Positions 1-8,357 of a DNA stretch of 64,000 nt are shown one piece after another. The stretch lies in contig CANMTP010000008.1 of the NCBI GenBank assembly GCA_947500845.1, forward strand, positions 1 to 64,000, written 5' to 3'. A model generated the notes under the pieces. The model did no database searches. It was not told where the DNA came from and worked only from the letters and a program-made list of their open reading frames with translations. The position numbers were made by a program, and so were the translations under genes. Numbering within the stretch: position 1 is the first letter of the stretch; every line of letters starts with the position of its first letter. Source of the stretch: an uncultured Aquimarina sp. (GTDB lineage Bacteria > Bacteroidota > Bacteroidia > Flavobacteriales > Flavobacteriaceae).

Positions 1-54
1 TACCCAACTAAACCAAATATCAATATAGATAACCTACAAAGAATTGGGTAAGCC

Positions 55-465
55 TTAAACCGAACTCACGTTAATTACTTTACCCTCTATGACATAATCC
101 TTCCCCTCTAACAAAGAAATTGAATCATTTAATTTGACAGGATGCTTAAAAAATATGATTAGGCTGGATGTTATGTTAGAAAGAATCGACCATTGCGCAA
201 AAAAAGCAACTCCCACAACTGTGAGAACCGATCCAACAAAAACTGCCAAATCTGATTGATTCACCCCCCATATGAGAAACACGAAAATTATACATATGGA
301 AAGTAATATCACATTGATAATTTTTTTTATGAGGATTCCTCGTGACTGCTGAATCAAACGCTGCGTGAGAGTCCTATTGATAATCTTAAAAAAGGCTACC
401 CTCAATACAAAGTATATAGTAACAATAACTATAGATTCAATTATATTTATGTAGTAAGGTTTCAT
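55..465 (-). CDS. Short MscS-like mechanosensitive channel protein, probably truncated
   Basis: A 136-aa membrane protein with hydrophobic segments near residues 9-28, 48-67 and 72-95, followed by the sequence FFKHPVKLNDSI, typical of the pore-lining helix and start of the beta domain of small MscS channels. Such channels release solutes on osmotic downshift. The reading frame stops soon after the first beta strand (GKVINVSSV), where family members normally continue for tens of residues. Past the stop the same frame reads GLPNSL and then another stop, recalling the (I/L)PNS motif of MscS, so I infer a decayed 3' end. The start ATG at 465 precedes a good membrane helix. It could alternatively be a functional short form. 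Confidence 0.6.
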   Translation of the reverse strand: MKPYYINIIESIVIVTIYFVLRVAFFKIINRTLTQRLIQQSRGILIKKIINVILLSICIIFVFLIWGVNQSDLAVFVGSVLTVVGVAFFAQWSILSNITSSLIIFFKHPVKLNDSISLLEGKDYVIEGKVINVSSV

Positions 466-513
466 TTAATATGATCTTATCAAATCAAAGTTCAGGTAAA
501 AGATATTTTCAGT

Positions 514-1290
514 TTATTTCAGGAAAGAAACTTTTCCGGTATCCATATCGTAAACCGCACCTATCACTTTTATTTCTCCTTTATCAACCATTTCTTTTAA
601 TATCGGACTTTTTTCATGAATACTGTTAATAGTGTTATGCACATTGCTTTCACAAACCAGATGAACAAATTCTTCGTTTTTAGAATTTCTTTCTCCCGAG
701 TACTCAACCTTATCCACCGCTGGTTTGATCTTAGATAACATAGGTGTAATATTTCCTAATTCTACGTTGTCGATCGCTGCTTTTACCGCTCCGCAATGTT
801 CGTGTCCCATAACTAAAATAAGTTTAGAACCAGAAACCTTACAAGCGAACTCCATACTTCCCAGAATATCTTCATTTACAAAGTTACCTGCTACCCTGGC
901 CACAAAAATATCACCGATTCCTCTGTCAAAAACATCTTCTACAGGCACTCTACTATCCACACAAGAAAGTATGATCGCCTTTGGATATTGAGCATTAGTA
1001 CTTTTTCTAACCTGCTCTGAATGATCACGGGCCGTGAGATCATTTCTCATAAATCGCTGATTCCCTTCTTTGAAGGATTGTATTACCATATCAGGAGTTA
1101 AAGCTTCTTGTTCCTCCTTTGTTAGTACATCTTCGACCAATCCAACAACACTCTCCTCATTTTTCTCATTACTTATTTCATTGGTAGTTTGATCATTGAC
1201 TGATTCCTTGTTCTTTGGTTGTTCATCACAAGAAATGATGGTTAAGATGATCACCATCATGCCTAAGATACCCCTAATTAGATTTTTCAT
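514..1290 (-). CDS. Beta-class carbonic anhydrase, lipoprotein
   Basis: Interconverts CO2 and bicarbonate using a zinc ion. The 258-aa product has a lipoprotein signal peptide with lipobox IISC (Cys21), a Ser/Asn/Glu-rich spacer to about residue 60, and then the beta-carbonic anhydrase domain. Zinc ligands are visible as Cys110 (in CVDSR, which also supplies the Asp112/Arg114 dyad), His163 and Cys166 (in HEHCG). The lipobox places it on the periplasmic face or outer membrane, whereas most beta-class enzymes are cytoplasmic; lipoprotein forms are known in Bacteroidota. It is transcribed alone, divergently from the acyl-CoA dehydrogenase gene. Confidence 0.92.
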   Translation of the reverse strand: MKNLIRGILGMMVIILTIISCDEQPKNKESVNDQTTNEISNEKNEESVVGLVEDVLTKEEQEALTPDMVIQSFKEGNQRFMRNDLTARDHSEQVRKSTNAQYPKAIILSCVDSRVPVEDVFDRGIGDIFVARVAGNFVNEDILGSMEFACKVSGSKLILVMGHEHCGAVKAAIDNVELGNITPMLSKIKPAVDKVEYSGERNSKNEEFVHLVCESNVHNTINSIHEKSPILKEMVDKGEIKVIGAVYDMDTGKVSFLK

Positions 1291-1437
1291 AAAATTAATG
1301 TGATTAAAAGTTTGAATCTAATGTATGAAATTGAATTCAAACTATTTGAAAAAGAGGTTAGTTAAATATTTCCAAAATTTTTATAAATCCAATCGTTTCG
1401 TGTGAAGTTTTCTTACTTTCAATTAAAAGAAATGTAA

Positions 1438-2799
1438 ATGCAATTATTTAGCAAAATAAAGAAAGTTATCCACTTAATGAAAGAAGTGGATTTTGATGAA
1501 TTATCCAAAATATCTGAAAAAATTGACCTTTCAGAAATCATGAAAACCGTTGGAGAGCTTGATGAGTCACAGCTAAATGGCCTGATGAAAATGCTTACCG
1601 AAAAACAAAAAAAAGGACAAAGTAAACTTCCACCGATTGACGGAGATTTCTATGATTACGACTTAAAGCTTACACAAGAAGAAAGGAATATACAATTAAA
1701 GGTTCGCAATTTTATGGAAAATGAAGTTGAACCTATTGCAAATGAGTACTGGAATAAAGCACAATTCCCGATGGAAATTATCCCGAAACTAGCCAAGCTA
1801 AATATCTGTGGCGTTGCATACAAAGGTTATGAGTGCCCTGACTTACCTTTTGTAATGGAAGGAATTATCGCCGAAGAAATTGCAAGAGTAGATGTTTCTA
1901 TATCTACTTTTTTTGGCGTACATAGTGGCTTAGCCATGGGCTCTATTTATCTATGCGGAAGTGAGGAACAAAAACAAGAGTGGTTGCCCAAAATGCAACG
2001 ACTCGAGGCAATTGGTGCTTTTGGACTTACCGAACCTAATGTTGGTAGTGGTGCGGCTGGAGGATTGGAAACAACCTGTAAAAAAGAAGGCGATCAATGG
2101 GTGCTTAATGGTCAGAAAAAATGGATAGGAAATGCAACATTTTCTGACGTAACAATCATATGGGCGAGAGACGTTGATTCTAATCAAGTTAAAGGTTTTT
2201 TGGTACGCAAAGAAAATCCGGGATTTGTCGCTGAAAAAATTGAAAATAAAATGGCGTTGCGAACAGTGCAAAATGCCTTAATTACACTCACAGATTGTAA
2301 AGTACCAGAACAGGACAGGTTGCAAAAAGCAAATTCGTTTAGAGATACTGCAAAAGTTCTAAGAATGACAAGGGCTGGAGTAGCCTGGCAAGCCTTGGGA
2401 TGTGCGAGAGGTGCCTATGAAAGCGCTTTGAAGTATACTAAAAAAAGAGAGCAGTTCGGTAAACCCATTGCAAAATTTCAACTTATACAAAATCATCTTG
2501 TAGAAATGTTAGCAAACCTAACAGCCATGAAAGCAATGGTTTATCGTTTATCTGAGTTGCAAGATCAAGGTCTTCTTACAGACGAACATGCATCACTAGC
2601 CAAAGTTTTCTGCTCCATGCGAACGCGGGATGTTGTTAGTAGAGCTCGGGAAGTTATGGGCGGAAATGGTATTTTACTAGAATATGATGTTGCCAGGTTC
2701 GTAGCTGACGCTGAAGCAATTTATTCCTATGAAGGTACCAAGGAAATAAATTCTCTAATAGTAGGGCGTGCAATTACGGGTTATAGTGCCTTTGTATAA
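1438..2799 (+). CDS. Acyl-CoA dehydrogenase (glutaryl-CoA dehydrogenase-like)
   Basis: FAD enzyme introducing a 2,3 double bond into an acyl-CoA. After an unusual helical N-terminal extension of about 75 residues comes a complete acyl-CoA dehydrogenase fold, including the FAD-binding segment GAFGLTEPNVGSGA and the terminal SYEGTKEINSLIVGRAITG. The last is very close to glutaryl-CoA dehydrogenases and carries the putative catalytic Glu432. The total of 453 aa exceeds the usual 380-400 because of the extension, whose function I do not recognise. It lies 19 bases before the fumarate reductase-like flavoprotein, so the two are probably co-transcribed. Substrate specificity (glutaryl-CoA or short branched acyl-CoA) is inferred only. 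Confidence 0.9.
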   Translation: MQLFSKIKKVIHLMKEVDFDELSKISEKIDLSEIMKTVGELDESQLNGLMKMLTEKQKKGQSKLPPIDGDFYDYDLKLTQEERNIQLKVRNFMENEVEPIANEYWNKAQFPMEIIPKLAKLNICGVAYKGYECPDLPFVMEGIIAEEIARVDVSISTFFGVHSGLAMGSIYLCGSEEQKQEWLPKMQRLEAIGAFGLTEPNVGSGAAGGLETTCKKEGDQWVLNGQKKWIGNATFSDVTIIWARDVDSNQVKGFLVRKENPGFVAEKIENKMALRTVQNALITLTDCKVPEQDRLQKANSFRDTAKVLRMTRAGVAWQALGCARGAYESALKYTKKREQFGKPIAKFQLIQNHLVEMLANLTAMKAMVYRLSELQDQGLLTDEHASLAKVFCSMRTRDVVSRAREVMGGNGILLEYDVARFVADAEAIYSYEGTKEINSLIVGRAITGYSAFV

Positions 2800-2818
2800 T
2801 CACATATAGTTTAAAAAA

Positions 2819-4567
2819 ATGAATACACATACCACAAATGTATCTAACGTTTTAGTCATAGGTAGTGGTGGCGCAGGACTTAGGGCGGCCATTGAGGCAA
2901 AAAAAGCTGGCGTTGAAGTAACCGTTATTGGCAAAAGACAAAAAGAAGATGTACATACCGTTTTGGCTGCGGGTGGTATCAACGCAGCACTGGGAAATGT
3001 TGACCCAGAAGATTCCTGGCAACAACATTACGCTGATACGATGCTCGAAGGCTACGAACTCTCTGAACCTAGGATGGTTGAATTAATGGCTAAAGAAAGT
3101 CCGGAATTAGTCAAAGAAATCGACGAATGGGGTGCCAATTTTGCTAAGCTAGAAAACGGAAAATTGGACCAGCGCTTTTTTGGTGCACACACGTACCGAA
3201 GAACCTGTTATTCTGGTGATTATACGGGAAGATCTATCCTATTTGCACTACTAAAAAAGGCTGAATCTCTTCAAATTCCCATTCACGATTCACAATATGT
3301 TACCGAATTGTTAGTTCATAACGGCATTTGTTTTGGCGCGATGACCTTCGATATCAAAAATGGGGAACGTACCGTATTCCTTGCCGATTCGGTGGTCCTT
3401 GCTGCAGGTGGCCACACCAGGATTTGGCGCAAAAGTTCATCGAGAAGAAATGAAAATACAGGTGATGGCTATTATCTCGGTCTTAAAGCAGGATGCACGT
3501 TGACCGATATGGAATTGGTTCAATTTCATCCCACAGGAATGGTAATTCCAGAAGAAATAGCAGGTGCTCTAGTGACTGAAGCCGTGCGAGGAGAAGGTGG
3601 TTACTTAATCAATGGAAATGGCGAACGGTTTATGAAAAATTATGATGCCGACCGTATGGAACTTTCTACTAGAGACCGGGTAGCAATGGCAAATTACACT
3701 GAGATTATGGAAGGGCGTGCTACTAAAAATGGTGGTGTTTATCTCGATATAAGCCACAAGTCTAAAGACTTTATTATCGAGAAACTCCCTAGAATGTATC
3801 GGCAATATCTAGACACGCTAATGTTGGATATTTCAAAACAACCTATGGAGGTAGCTCCTACTGCTCATTACTCTATGGGTGGAATTTTGGTGCACGCAGA
3901 TGATCATTTTACAGGAATAGAAGGATTGTATGCTGCCGGCGAAGTTACGGGTGGATTGCATGGCGCCAATAGATTAGGCGGAAACTCATTAGCCGAAATA
4001 TTAATCTTTGGAAAACGTGCCGGGAAATACGCTACAGAGCGGTCCCTGAACATGGATGTGCAATATCGCTCTAGGAAAGTCATTCAAAAAGCACACGATA
4101 AAATCGATTCCCTGATAAAAAACGGAAGCGAAGTTGCCAGACCATTACAACGAGAATTGAGAAATATAATGTGGGCACATTGTGGTGTAGTGAGAAGCGA
4201 AGAAAAACTACAGCAAGGACTGTCAAAAATAGACGAACTTGAAGACGCTGCAAAACACCTGGATGTGCGACCAGATTCTGAAGGCTTTGAAGATGTGATG
4301 TTGGCATTCGATTTAGAAGGATCTATACTTTCAGCAAAAGCAACCATTCTTGGCGCTATTGAAAGAAAGGAAAGTAGGGGCGCACATCAAAGAACAGATT
4401 TCACAGAAATAAAAAATGAAATGAAGGTCAATTTCATTTCAAAACTAAATGGCGATAATCAACTTGAAATCACTAAAAAAGAACTTGAACCCATTAGCGA
4501 AGACCTGAAAAAGGTCATAGAGACTACCGATAAAATAAAGAGTTTTAAGGGAAAATTACTGGAATAG
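2819..4567 (+). CDS. Fumarate reductase / succinate dehydrogenase-type flavoprotein
   Basis: A 582-aa FAD protein of the SdhA/FrdA/L-aspartate oxidase family. Visible are the dinucleotide motif GSGGAGLRAA (15-24), VHTVLAAGG with His46 at the position of the covalent-FAD histidine of SdhA/FrdA, the substrate-site stretch FHPTGMV, TEAVRGEGG, and the C-terminal HYSMGGI and GANRLGGNSLAE motifs. The family interconverts succinate and fumarate or oxidises L-aspartate; His46 argues for the SdhA/FrdA side. No iron-sulfur (SdhB) or membrane-anchor gene is adjacent, which is unusual, and the only partner is the acyl-CoA dehydrogenase just upstream. An electron-transfer link between the two is inference. 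Confidence 0.85.
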   Translation: MNTHTTNVSNVLVIGSGGAGLRAAIEAKKAGVEVTVIGKRQKEDVHTVLAAGGINAALGNVDPEDSWQQHYADTMLEGYELSEPRMVELMAKESPELVKEIDEWGANFAKLENGKLDQRFFGAHTYRRTCYSGDYTGRSILFALLKKAESLQIPIHDSQYVTELLVHNGICFGAMTFDIKNGERTVFLADSVVLAAGGHTRIWRKSSSRRNENTGDGYYLGLKAGCTLTDMELVQFHPTGMVIPEEIAGALVTEAVRGEGGYLINGNGERFMKNYDADRMELSTRDRVAMANYTEIMEGRATKNGGVYLDISHKSKDFIIEKLPRMYRQYLDTLMLDISKQPMEVAPTAHYSMGGILVHADDHFTGIEGLYAAGEVTGGLHGANRLGGNSLAEILIFGKRAGKYATERSLNMDVQYRSRKVIQKAHDKIDSLIKNGSEVARPLQRELRNIMWAHCGVVRSEEKLQQGLSKIDELEDAAKHLDVRPDSEGFEDVMLAFDLEGSILSAKATILGAIERKESRGAHQRTDFTEIKNEMKVNFISKLNGDNQLEITKKELEPISEDLKKVIETTDKIKSFKGKLLE

Positions 4568-4602
4568 CAAGCTCGTATAGCAACGGTAACTGCCCCAAAG
4601 GC

Positions 4603-4616
4603 AGTCATAATTATAG
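4603..4616 (+). repeat. 14-bp inverted repeat, left copy
   Basis: AGTCATAATTATAG. Its exact reverse complement lies at 5327-5340, so the pair brackets the Cys-rich gene. The motif has an AT-rich palindromic core, which weakens its significance. Confidence 0.5.
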
Positions 4617-4786
4617 ATTGTACTTTATCGTATCCGATGTATTTAAAATTGAGCCTCGGTTATACGTAAAGCAGATTAAATGATTCCCAACGCAGATGAC
4701 AATTACGATGCCAATCCAGTCATGTGCGCTTACCGGCAATCGTAAAAACAACAATTTATACAAATAAATAAAAGTATATATAACCG

Positions 4787-4800
4787 ATTAGGGCCTTTTG
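4787..4800 (+). repeat. 14-bp direct repeat, copy 1
   Basis: ATTAGGGCCTTTTG, identical to 5275-5288. The flanks do not match. Confidence 0.5.
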
Positions 4801-4914
4801 CACGCAAATTAAAAGAACGAGCTAAACAGGCAGATTCTTTACTTATCATATACCGGGAGAATAATAAATAAGCTTCAGAATAAACCTGAAACTTGTTTTA
4901 TACATAGTACGCTG

Positions 4915-5163
4915 TTATGCTCTGGCATTTTGTGGTGCCCAATGAGAACAGAGCATTCCCGGAGCTGCTTTTTGCGGGTTTGCACAATCACTGGTTTCAT
5001 ATCGCATACATGTATCACAGTTTCTATTATCTTTTAATGTAGCCTTCATCTCGAAGCTGTCACAGGTATAACTACTACTAACTTTTACTCCGTGTACCTT
5101 GCAAGTATCGTTTTGCATTAAATTTTCACAGTTTTCACAACTGTTTCCTAATCGTATAGCCAT
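4915..5163 (-). CDS. Small cysteine-rich protein
   Basis: An 82-aa protein starting MAIRLGNSCENCENL. It has nine cysteines in paired arrangements (SCENCENL, TCKVHG, TCDSF, NCDTCMRY, DCANP, LCSHW), which suggests binding of zinc or an iron-sulfur cluster. No catalytic family is recognised, but small Cys-rich proteins of this kind recur in Flavobacteriaceae. I chose the ATG at 5163; the only upstream in-frame start is a TTG adding eight unconvincing residues. It stands alone between repeat copies and a decayed dps fragment. Confidence 0.7.
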   Translation of the reverse strand: MAIRLGNSCENCENLMQNDTCKVHGVKVSSSYTCDSFEMKATLKDNRNCDTCMRYETSDCANPQKAAPGMLCSHWAPQNARA

Positions 5164-5274
5164 TTTGTTTTGTTTTTTAAGTATCAACTAAAAATACTAA
5201 CCATAATAGATAGAAACAATTTAAATAGCTGTTTTACCATTGTTTGTATTTAGATTGTCTTAAAATAATATGGT

Positions 5275-5288
5275 ATTAGGGCCTTTTG
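5275..5288 (+). repeat. 14-bp direct repeat, copy 2
   Basis: Exact second copy of ATTAGGGCCTTTTG (see 4787-4800), just upstream of the Cys-rich gene on its own strand. Confidence 0.5.
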
Positions 5289-5326
5289 ACAATTAGAAAA
5301 ATCATTTGGAAACACCCTTACGAATA

Positions 5327-5340
5327 CTATAATTATGACT
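5327..5340 (-). repeat. 14-bp inverted repeat, right copy
   Basis: Exact reverse complement of 4603-4616, ending two bases before the large hairpin at 5343. Confidence 0.5.
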
Positions 5341-5342
5341 AG

Positions 5343-5389
5343 TCCTGAAATAGCATTACACTCAAGTTTAGTGTAATGCTATTTCAGGA
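5343..5389. repeat. Perfect 20-bp inverted repeat (hairpin)
   Basis: The arms (5343-5362 and 5370-5389) are perfectly complementary and separated by seven bases. No T-run follows on either strand, so it is not a standard intrinsic terminator. It sits exactly where the dps-like reading frame ends, and its right arm supplies the stop codon. It could still stop or stabilise transcripts of the upstream molybdenum operon, or be the end of a small decayed mobile element. Confidence 0.75.
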
Positions 5390-5500
5390 TGAGACACAGT
5401 GGAATTTTCGGGTTTTTGTATACAGTACACATTCATCTGTAAGGACATCTGTGAAAGATTGCCGTTGATTTTTATCTAATCCTGTTTCTATTTTTTTCAT
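5384..5500 (-). pseudogene. N-terminal remnant of a Dps/ferritin-like gene
   Basis: From ATG at 5500 the minus strand encodes 38 residues starting MKKIETGLDKNQRQ and including DECVLYTKTRKFH, then a TGA. Flavobacterial Dps proteins, which sequester iron and protect DNA, begin with an equivalent segment (..EKNR..., LLADEFVLYTKTRNxHWNV). Here a few residues before DECVLYTK appear lost, the conserved HWNV is altered to HCVS, and the remaining roughly 110 residues are absent. The frame runs into the 20-bp inverted repeat. I infer a truncated, non-functional dps relic. Confidence 0.55.
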
Positions 5501-5613
5501 AAGTTTATTTTTATTGTCTTTTAATGGCCTTATGGAACCTTTGACAATCAAAATAATTATTCTGCTATGTGTTTAATAATTATTTTAATCGAGTCGGTTT
5601 CATTTGTTCTAAA

Positions 5614-6639
5614 TTATTTTTCGTTAAGTACTATTTCGGTAGTGTTATGGTTTTTGTCTATTGTTTGTTTTTTAAGAATCGATAGAATTTCTGCAATGAT
5701 GGATAGCGCTATCTCTTCAGGGGTTTCGGCACCTAGGTTCAACCCTGCAGGGCTATGGATGAGCTCTAAAAATTCAGGTTCAACTTCTGGATAGACATCA
5801 AAAATCTGATTTTCTAACTGCGCTTTTCGTTTAGAAGACCCTAAAACCCCAATGTAGTTTTTCTCAAAAGGCATTAGTTTCAAGAGGTATTGAAAATCCA
5901 GCGCAAAATTGTGCGTCATCAAAACTGTGACCGTCCTATCATCTATACAACTAAAATCAATGGTTTCTGGGGTTTCGTTGAGAATGATATCGGCCTTTGG
6001 AAAATCAATTTTATCTTTTGGATTTTTTAAGGAAGCAACAATGGTCACTTGCCAACCTAAAAATGCAGCAGCCTCGCAAAGTTTCTTGGCATCGTGTTCA
6101 GCCCCTACGATAACCAATTGTGTATCGGGATGAATACGCTGCATGAATACCTGTTCTGCATTGGAAACAGCAGTTGTTAGGTTAGGATTAGTAGAGAACT
6201 TCACTTCTGCAAAAGCAAATACAGAACCAAAATCTCCGCTGATATCCTGTGCCGGTTTATACATGGAATGGATTTCAAAAGAATGTCTGGTGTCCAATGC
6301 ATTCTTAATAATTTTTCGATGTTCATCTTTTAGTTCAAAAGGTTCTATAAGAATATACAGAAACCCTTCACAGCCCAAACGATATCTCCCATCATAAGAA
6401 ATCACCCGTGCTCTACCCGTTTTAAAAACTGTTTTAGCAGCATTAAAAATATCTTTTTCTACACAGCCGCCACTTAACGCACCTTGCATAGCGCCATTCT
6501 CGCCCAAAAGCATTCGTACTCCAGGTTTTCTATAGGAAGAACCGTGCAATCCTACCAAGGATGCCATCACGGTAGATATACTAGCATTTTGGCAACGGTC
6601 ATAGAAGGCTATCATTCTTTGTAGTTCAAATACTTTCAT
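5614..6639 (-). CDS. xdhC: XdhC/CoxI-family molybdenum cofactor maturation protein
   Basis: XdhC-family proteins bind molybdenum cofactor, promote its sulfuration and deliver it to xanthine dehydrogenase-family apoenzymes. The 341-aa product has the N-terminal XdhC_CoxI segment (SSYRKPGVRMLL, then GALSGGCVEKDI) and a C-terminal Rossmann-like domain starting QLVIVGAEHDAKKLCEAA. It is the last gene of the minus-strand molybdenum operon, and its ATG overlaps the stop of the upstream barrel gene (TAATG), implying translational coupling. It is the only XdhC in the window, so it may also serve the second molybdenum enzyme at 27887-31729. Confidence 0.88.
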   Translation of the reverse strand: MKVFELQRMIAFYDRCQNASISTVMASLVGLHGSSYRKPGVRMLLGENGAMQGALSGGCVEKDIFNAAKTVFKTGRARVISYDGRYRLGCEGFLYILIEPFELKDEHRKIIKNALDTRHSFEIHSMYKPAQDISGDFGSVFAFAEVKFSTNPNLTTAVSNAEQVFMQRIHPDTQLVIVGAEHDAKKLCEAAAFLGWQVTIVASLKNPKDKIDFPKADIILNETPETIDFSCIDDRTVTVLMTHNFALDFQYLLKLMPFEKNYIGVLGSSKRKAQLENQIFDVYPEVEPEFLELIHSPAGLNLGAETPEEIALSIIAEILSILKKQTIDKNHNTTEIVLNEK

Positions 6640-7340
6640 TATTCTTTATTTATAAGTCGGCCAGCATAGGTGATGCTAAAAAACGCAATATGTTGCCAGC
6701 GTAAACTGGAAACGCTGCTATCTCGATAACGGTTTAAATAAATAGCGGACACACTTGTGGATGGCGTTAATTTATATTTCATCCCAGTGATGACTCTATT
6801 TTCAGTAGAGAATCCTGCTTGTTGTGTAGGGAACCACTCGTTCATTAAAAATACTTGCCATTTGTCATGTATCTGAGGGGCGATTCCTATACGTATTCTG
6901 GTTCTATAATTCAAAAGAACCTTTTGTTGTATGGTCAAATCCTCCAGATAGATCTGCTCTGCCGTTAGTCGTACCAAAGGATTTAGTTTGTTTTTAGAAA
7001 ATACTTTCTGCCATTTTAATTGCAGTGCATTTCCAGAAAGACCATCGGGTAAACTGATATAATTTTCATGAAGCGAAAGTGTTCCAAGTTTATCAAATGC
7101 GTATGCAATTTCCAGAGCAGGTATAAAACCGCCGTAACTAGATGAATTATCATCAAAGATGAGCATGAGACTAGGTTTAGCAAACCATTTTGAGGTGCCT
7201 AATGCAAATTGTGCTTCTGTATGAAGAAAGAGCGACACATCATCATCATCGGGAACAATATCTACCTGACCAGATGCTTGCCATGTTCCTAATACGACTA
7301 TACATACAAACCAAATAGATATCTTAAGTCTCTGATACAA
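6639..7340 (-). CDS. DUF2490-like outer-membrane beta-barrel protein
   Basis: A 233-aa protein with a signal peptide ending ASGQ near residue 25, followed by alternating hydrophobic/polar strands and aromatic girdle residues. It resembles DUF2490 family proteins (TENRVITGMKYKL, a late LRWQHIAFF strand). Function is unknown. It sits between the FAD subunit gene and xdhC, so an outer-membrane role in the same process, such as substrate uptake, is a reasonable inference. The only plausible start is TTG at 7340, because no ATG precedes the signal peptide. Confidence 0.65.
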   Translation of the reverse strand: MYQRLKISIWFVCIVVLGTWQASGQVDIVPDDDDVSLFLHTEAQFALGTSKWFAKPSLMLIFDDNSSSYGGFIPALEIAYAFDKLGTLSLHENYISLPDGLSGNALQLKWQKVFSKNKLNPLVRLTAEQIYLEDLTIQQKVLLNYRTRIRIGIAPQIHDKWQVFLMNEWFPTQQAGFSTENRVITGMKYKLTPSTSVSAIYLNRYRDSSVSSLRWQHIAFFSITYAGRLINKE

Positions 7341-7354
7341 GGTTATTTTACGTT

Positions 7355-8347
7355 TTAAATTAACCCTGTAATTTCACTGAATGCTCTAGTTACCACACGA
7401 GGTACCAGCTCTATTTTAAAGGAATTACTGCCATATCCTTTAGCATTTTCAACAACTTTTTCTCCAATCTTTTTGAAAAGTGCTTGAGAGGGTGCTTGAC
7501 CAATAAACATTTTTTCGGCTTCTTTGTCTCTCCATGGTTTTGGTGCTATGCTGCCAAATGCCATACGTGCATCGGTTATTACACCAGTCTCCATCGTAAC
7601 GGCAGCAGCAACGGAAACCAATGCAAAGGCATACGAATGTCTATCTCTTACCTTTAGATATGTAGAGCATTTTGCAAATTTTTTAGTGGATGCCGGCAAG
7701 TCAATCGAAGTAATGAGTTGCCCGGGTTTCAATATATTGTCAATCTCAGGGGTATCTCCTGGTAAAGCGTGAAACTCTTCAATAGGAATAACTATTTCAC
7801 TGCCGTCTATATCCATTATATTAACTTTTGCCTCTAATGCCGTCAATGATGCGCACATATCCGACGGAAAGGAAGCAATACAGTTTTCGGAAGTTCCTAA
7901 AATGGATAAAATCCTATTATGACCATGCATTGCTGCGCAACCAGAACCTGGCTCTCTCTTATTACAAGGAAATTTGGGTGACATATAATAGGAACAACGG
8001 GTACGTTGCATAAGGTTGCCACCGTTGGTCGCTTTGTTTCTTAGTTGGTCGGTTGCACCCAACAAAATAGCTTCAGAAACAATAGGGTAGTTCTTTTTTA
8101 CCGCTTTATGGTCTGCAGTATCGCTATTGCTTACCAGCGCACCTAAGCGCAATCCGCCCTGATGTTCTTCTATTTTATTGTAGGGCAGTTTATTGATATC
8201 GATTAAGACATCAGGGTGAAAAACATCCCTACGTATTCTATCTACCAAATTAGTGCCTCCTGCAATAAACTGTGTCTTTTCTGCTTCTGTATGTTTTGCT
8301 ATCGCGCTAGCTGCGTCTTCTGTTCGTATGTATTTAAATGGATGCAT
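7355..8347 (-). CDS. Molybdenum hydroxylase FAD-binding subunit (XdhB/PaoB-like)
   Basis: Middle electron-transfer subunit of a three-subunit xanthine oxidase-family enzyme. The 330-aa protein carries the FAD pyrophosphate-binding segment FIAGGTNLVD near residue 30, then ATNGGNLMQ. A Cys-rich insertion (RCSYY, PCNKREPGSGCAA, ENC) matches FAD subunits that hold an extra [4Fe-4S] cluster, as in PaoB. I start at ATG 8347; the longer frame begins at a TTG and would overlap the upstream gene. It lies 10 bases after the iron-sulfur subunit gene. Confidence 0.9.
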   Translation of the reverse strand: MHPFKYIRTEDAASAIAKHTEAEKTQFIAGGTNLVDRIRRDVFHPDVLIDINKLPYNKIEEHQGGLRLGALVSNSDTADHKAVKKNYPIVSEAILLGATDQLRNKATNGGNLMQRTRCSYYMSPKFPCNKREPGSGCAAMHGHNRILSILGTSENCIASFPSDMCASLTALEAKVNIMDIDGSEIVIPIEEFHALPGDTPEIDNILKPGQLITSIDLPASTKKFAKCSTYLKVRDRHSYAFALVSVAAAVTMETGVITDARMAFGSIAPKPWRDKEAEKMFIGQAPSQALFKKIGEKVVENAKGYGSNSFKIELVPRVVTRAFSEITGLI

Positions 8348-8357
8348 GGTTTCTTTT

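Larger units (their letters stand above)
4568..4914. other. Intergenic stretch with small hairpin and repeat copies
   Basis: No gene is supported here. A 6-bp hairpin (ACTGCC/GGCAGT, 4589-4605) follows the flavoprotein gene and may act as a weak terminator. The stretch holds one copy of each of two exact 14-bp repeats: AGTCATAATTATAG at 4603-4616 and ATTAGGGCCTTTTG at 4787-4800. Their partners lie at 5327-5340 (inverted) and 5275-5288 (direct). Confidence 0.5.
5164..5613. other. Gene-poor stretch with repeats and dps relic
   Basis: Between the Cys-rich gene and the end of the xdhC-like gene. It contains the direct-repeat copy (5275), the inverted-repeat copy (5327), the 20-bp hairpin (5343-5389) and the dps relic (5384-5500). 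Bases 5501-5613 are AT-rich and show nothing further. Confidence 0.6.

Noticed and set aside
4737-4865. Plus-strand frame of about 41 codons including RLGPFARKLKERAKQADSLL
   Set aside because: It has no start codon, follows an in-frame stop, and matches no family I recognise; too short to call a gene or relic.
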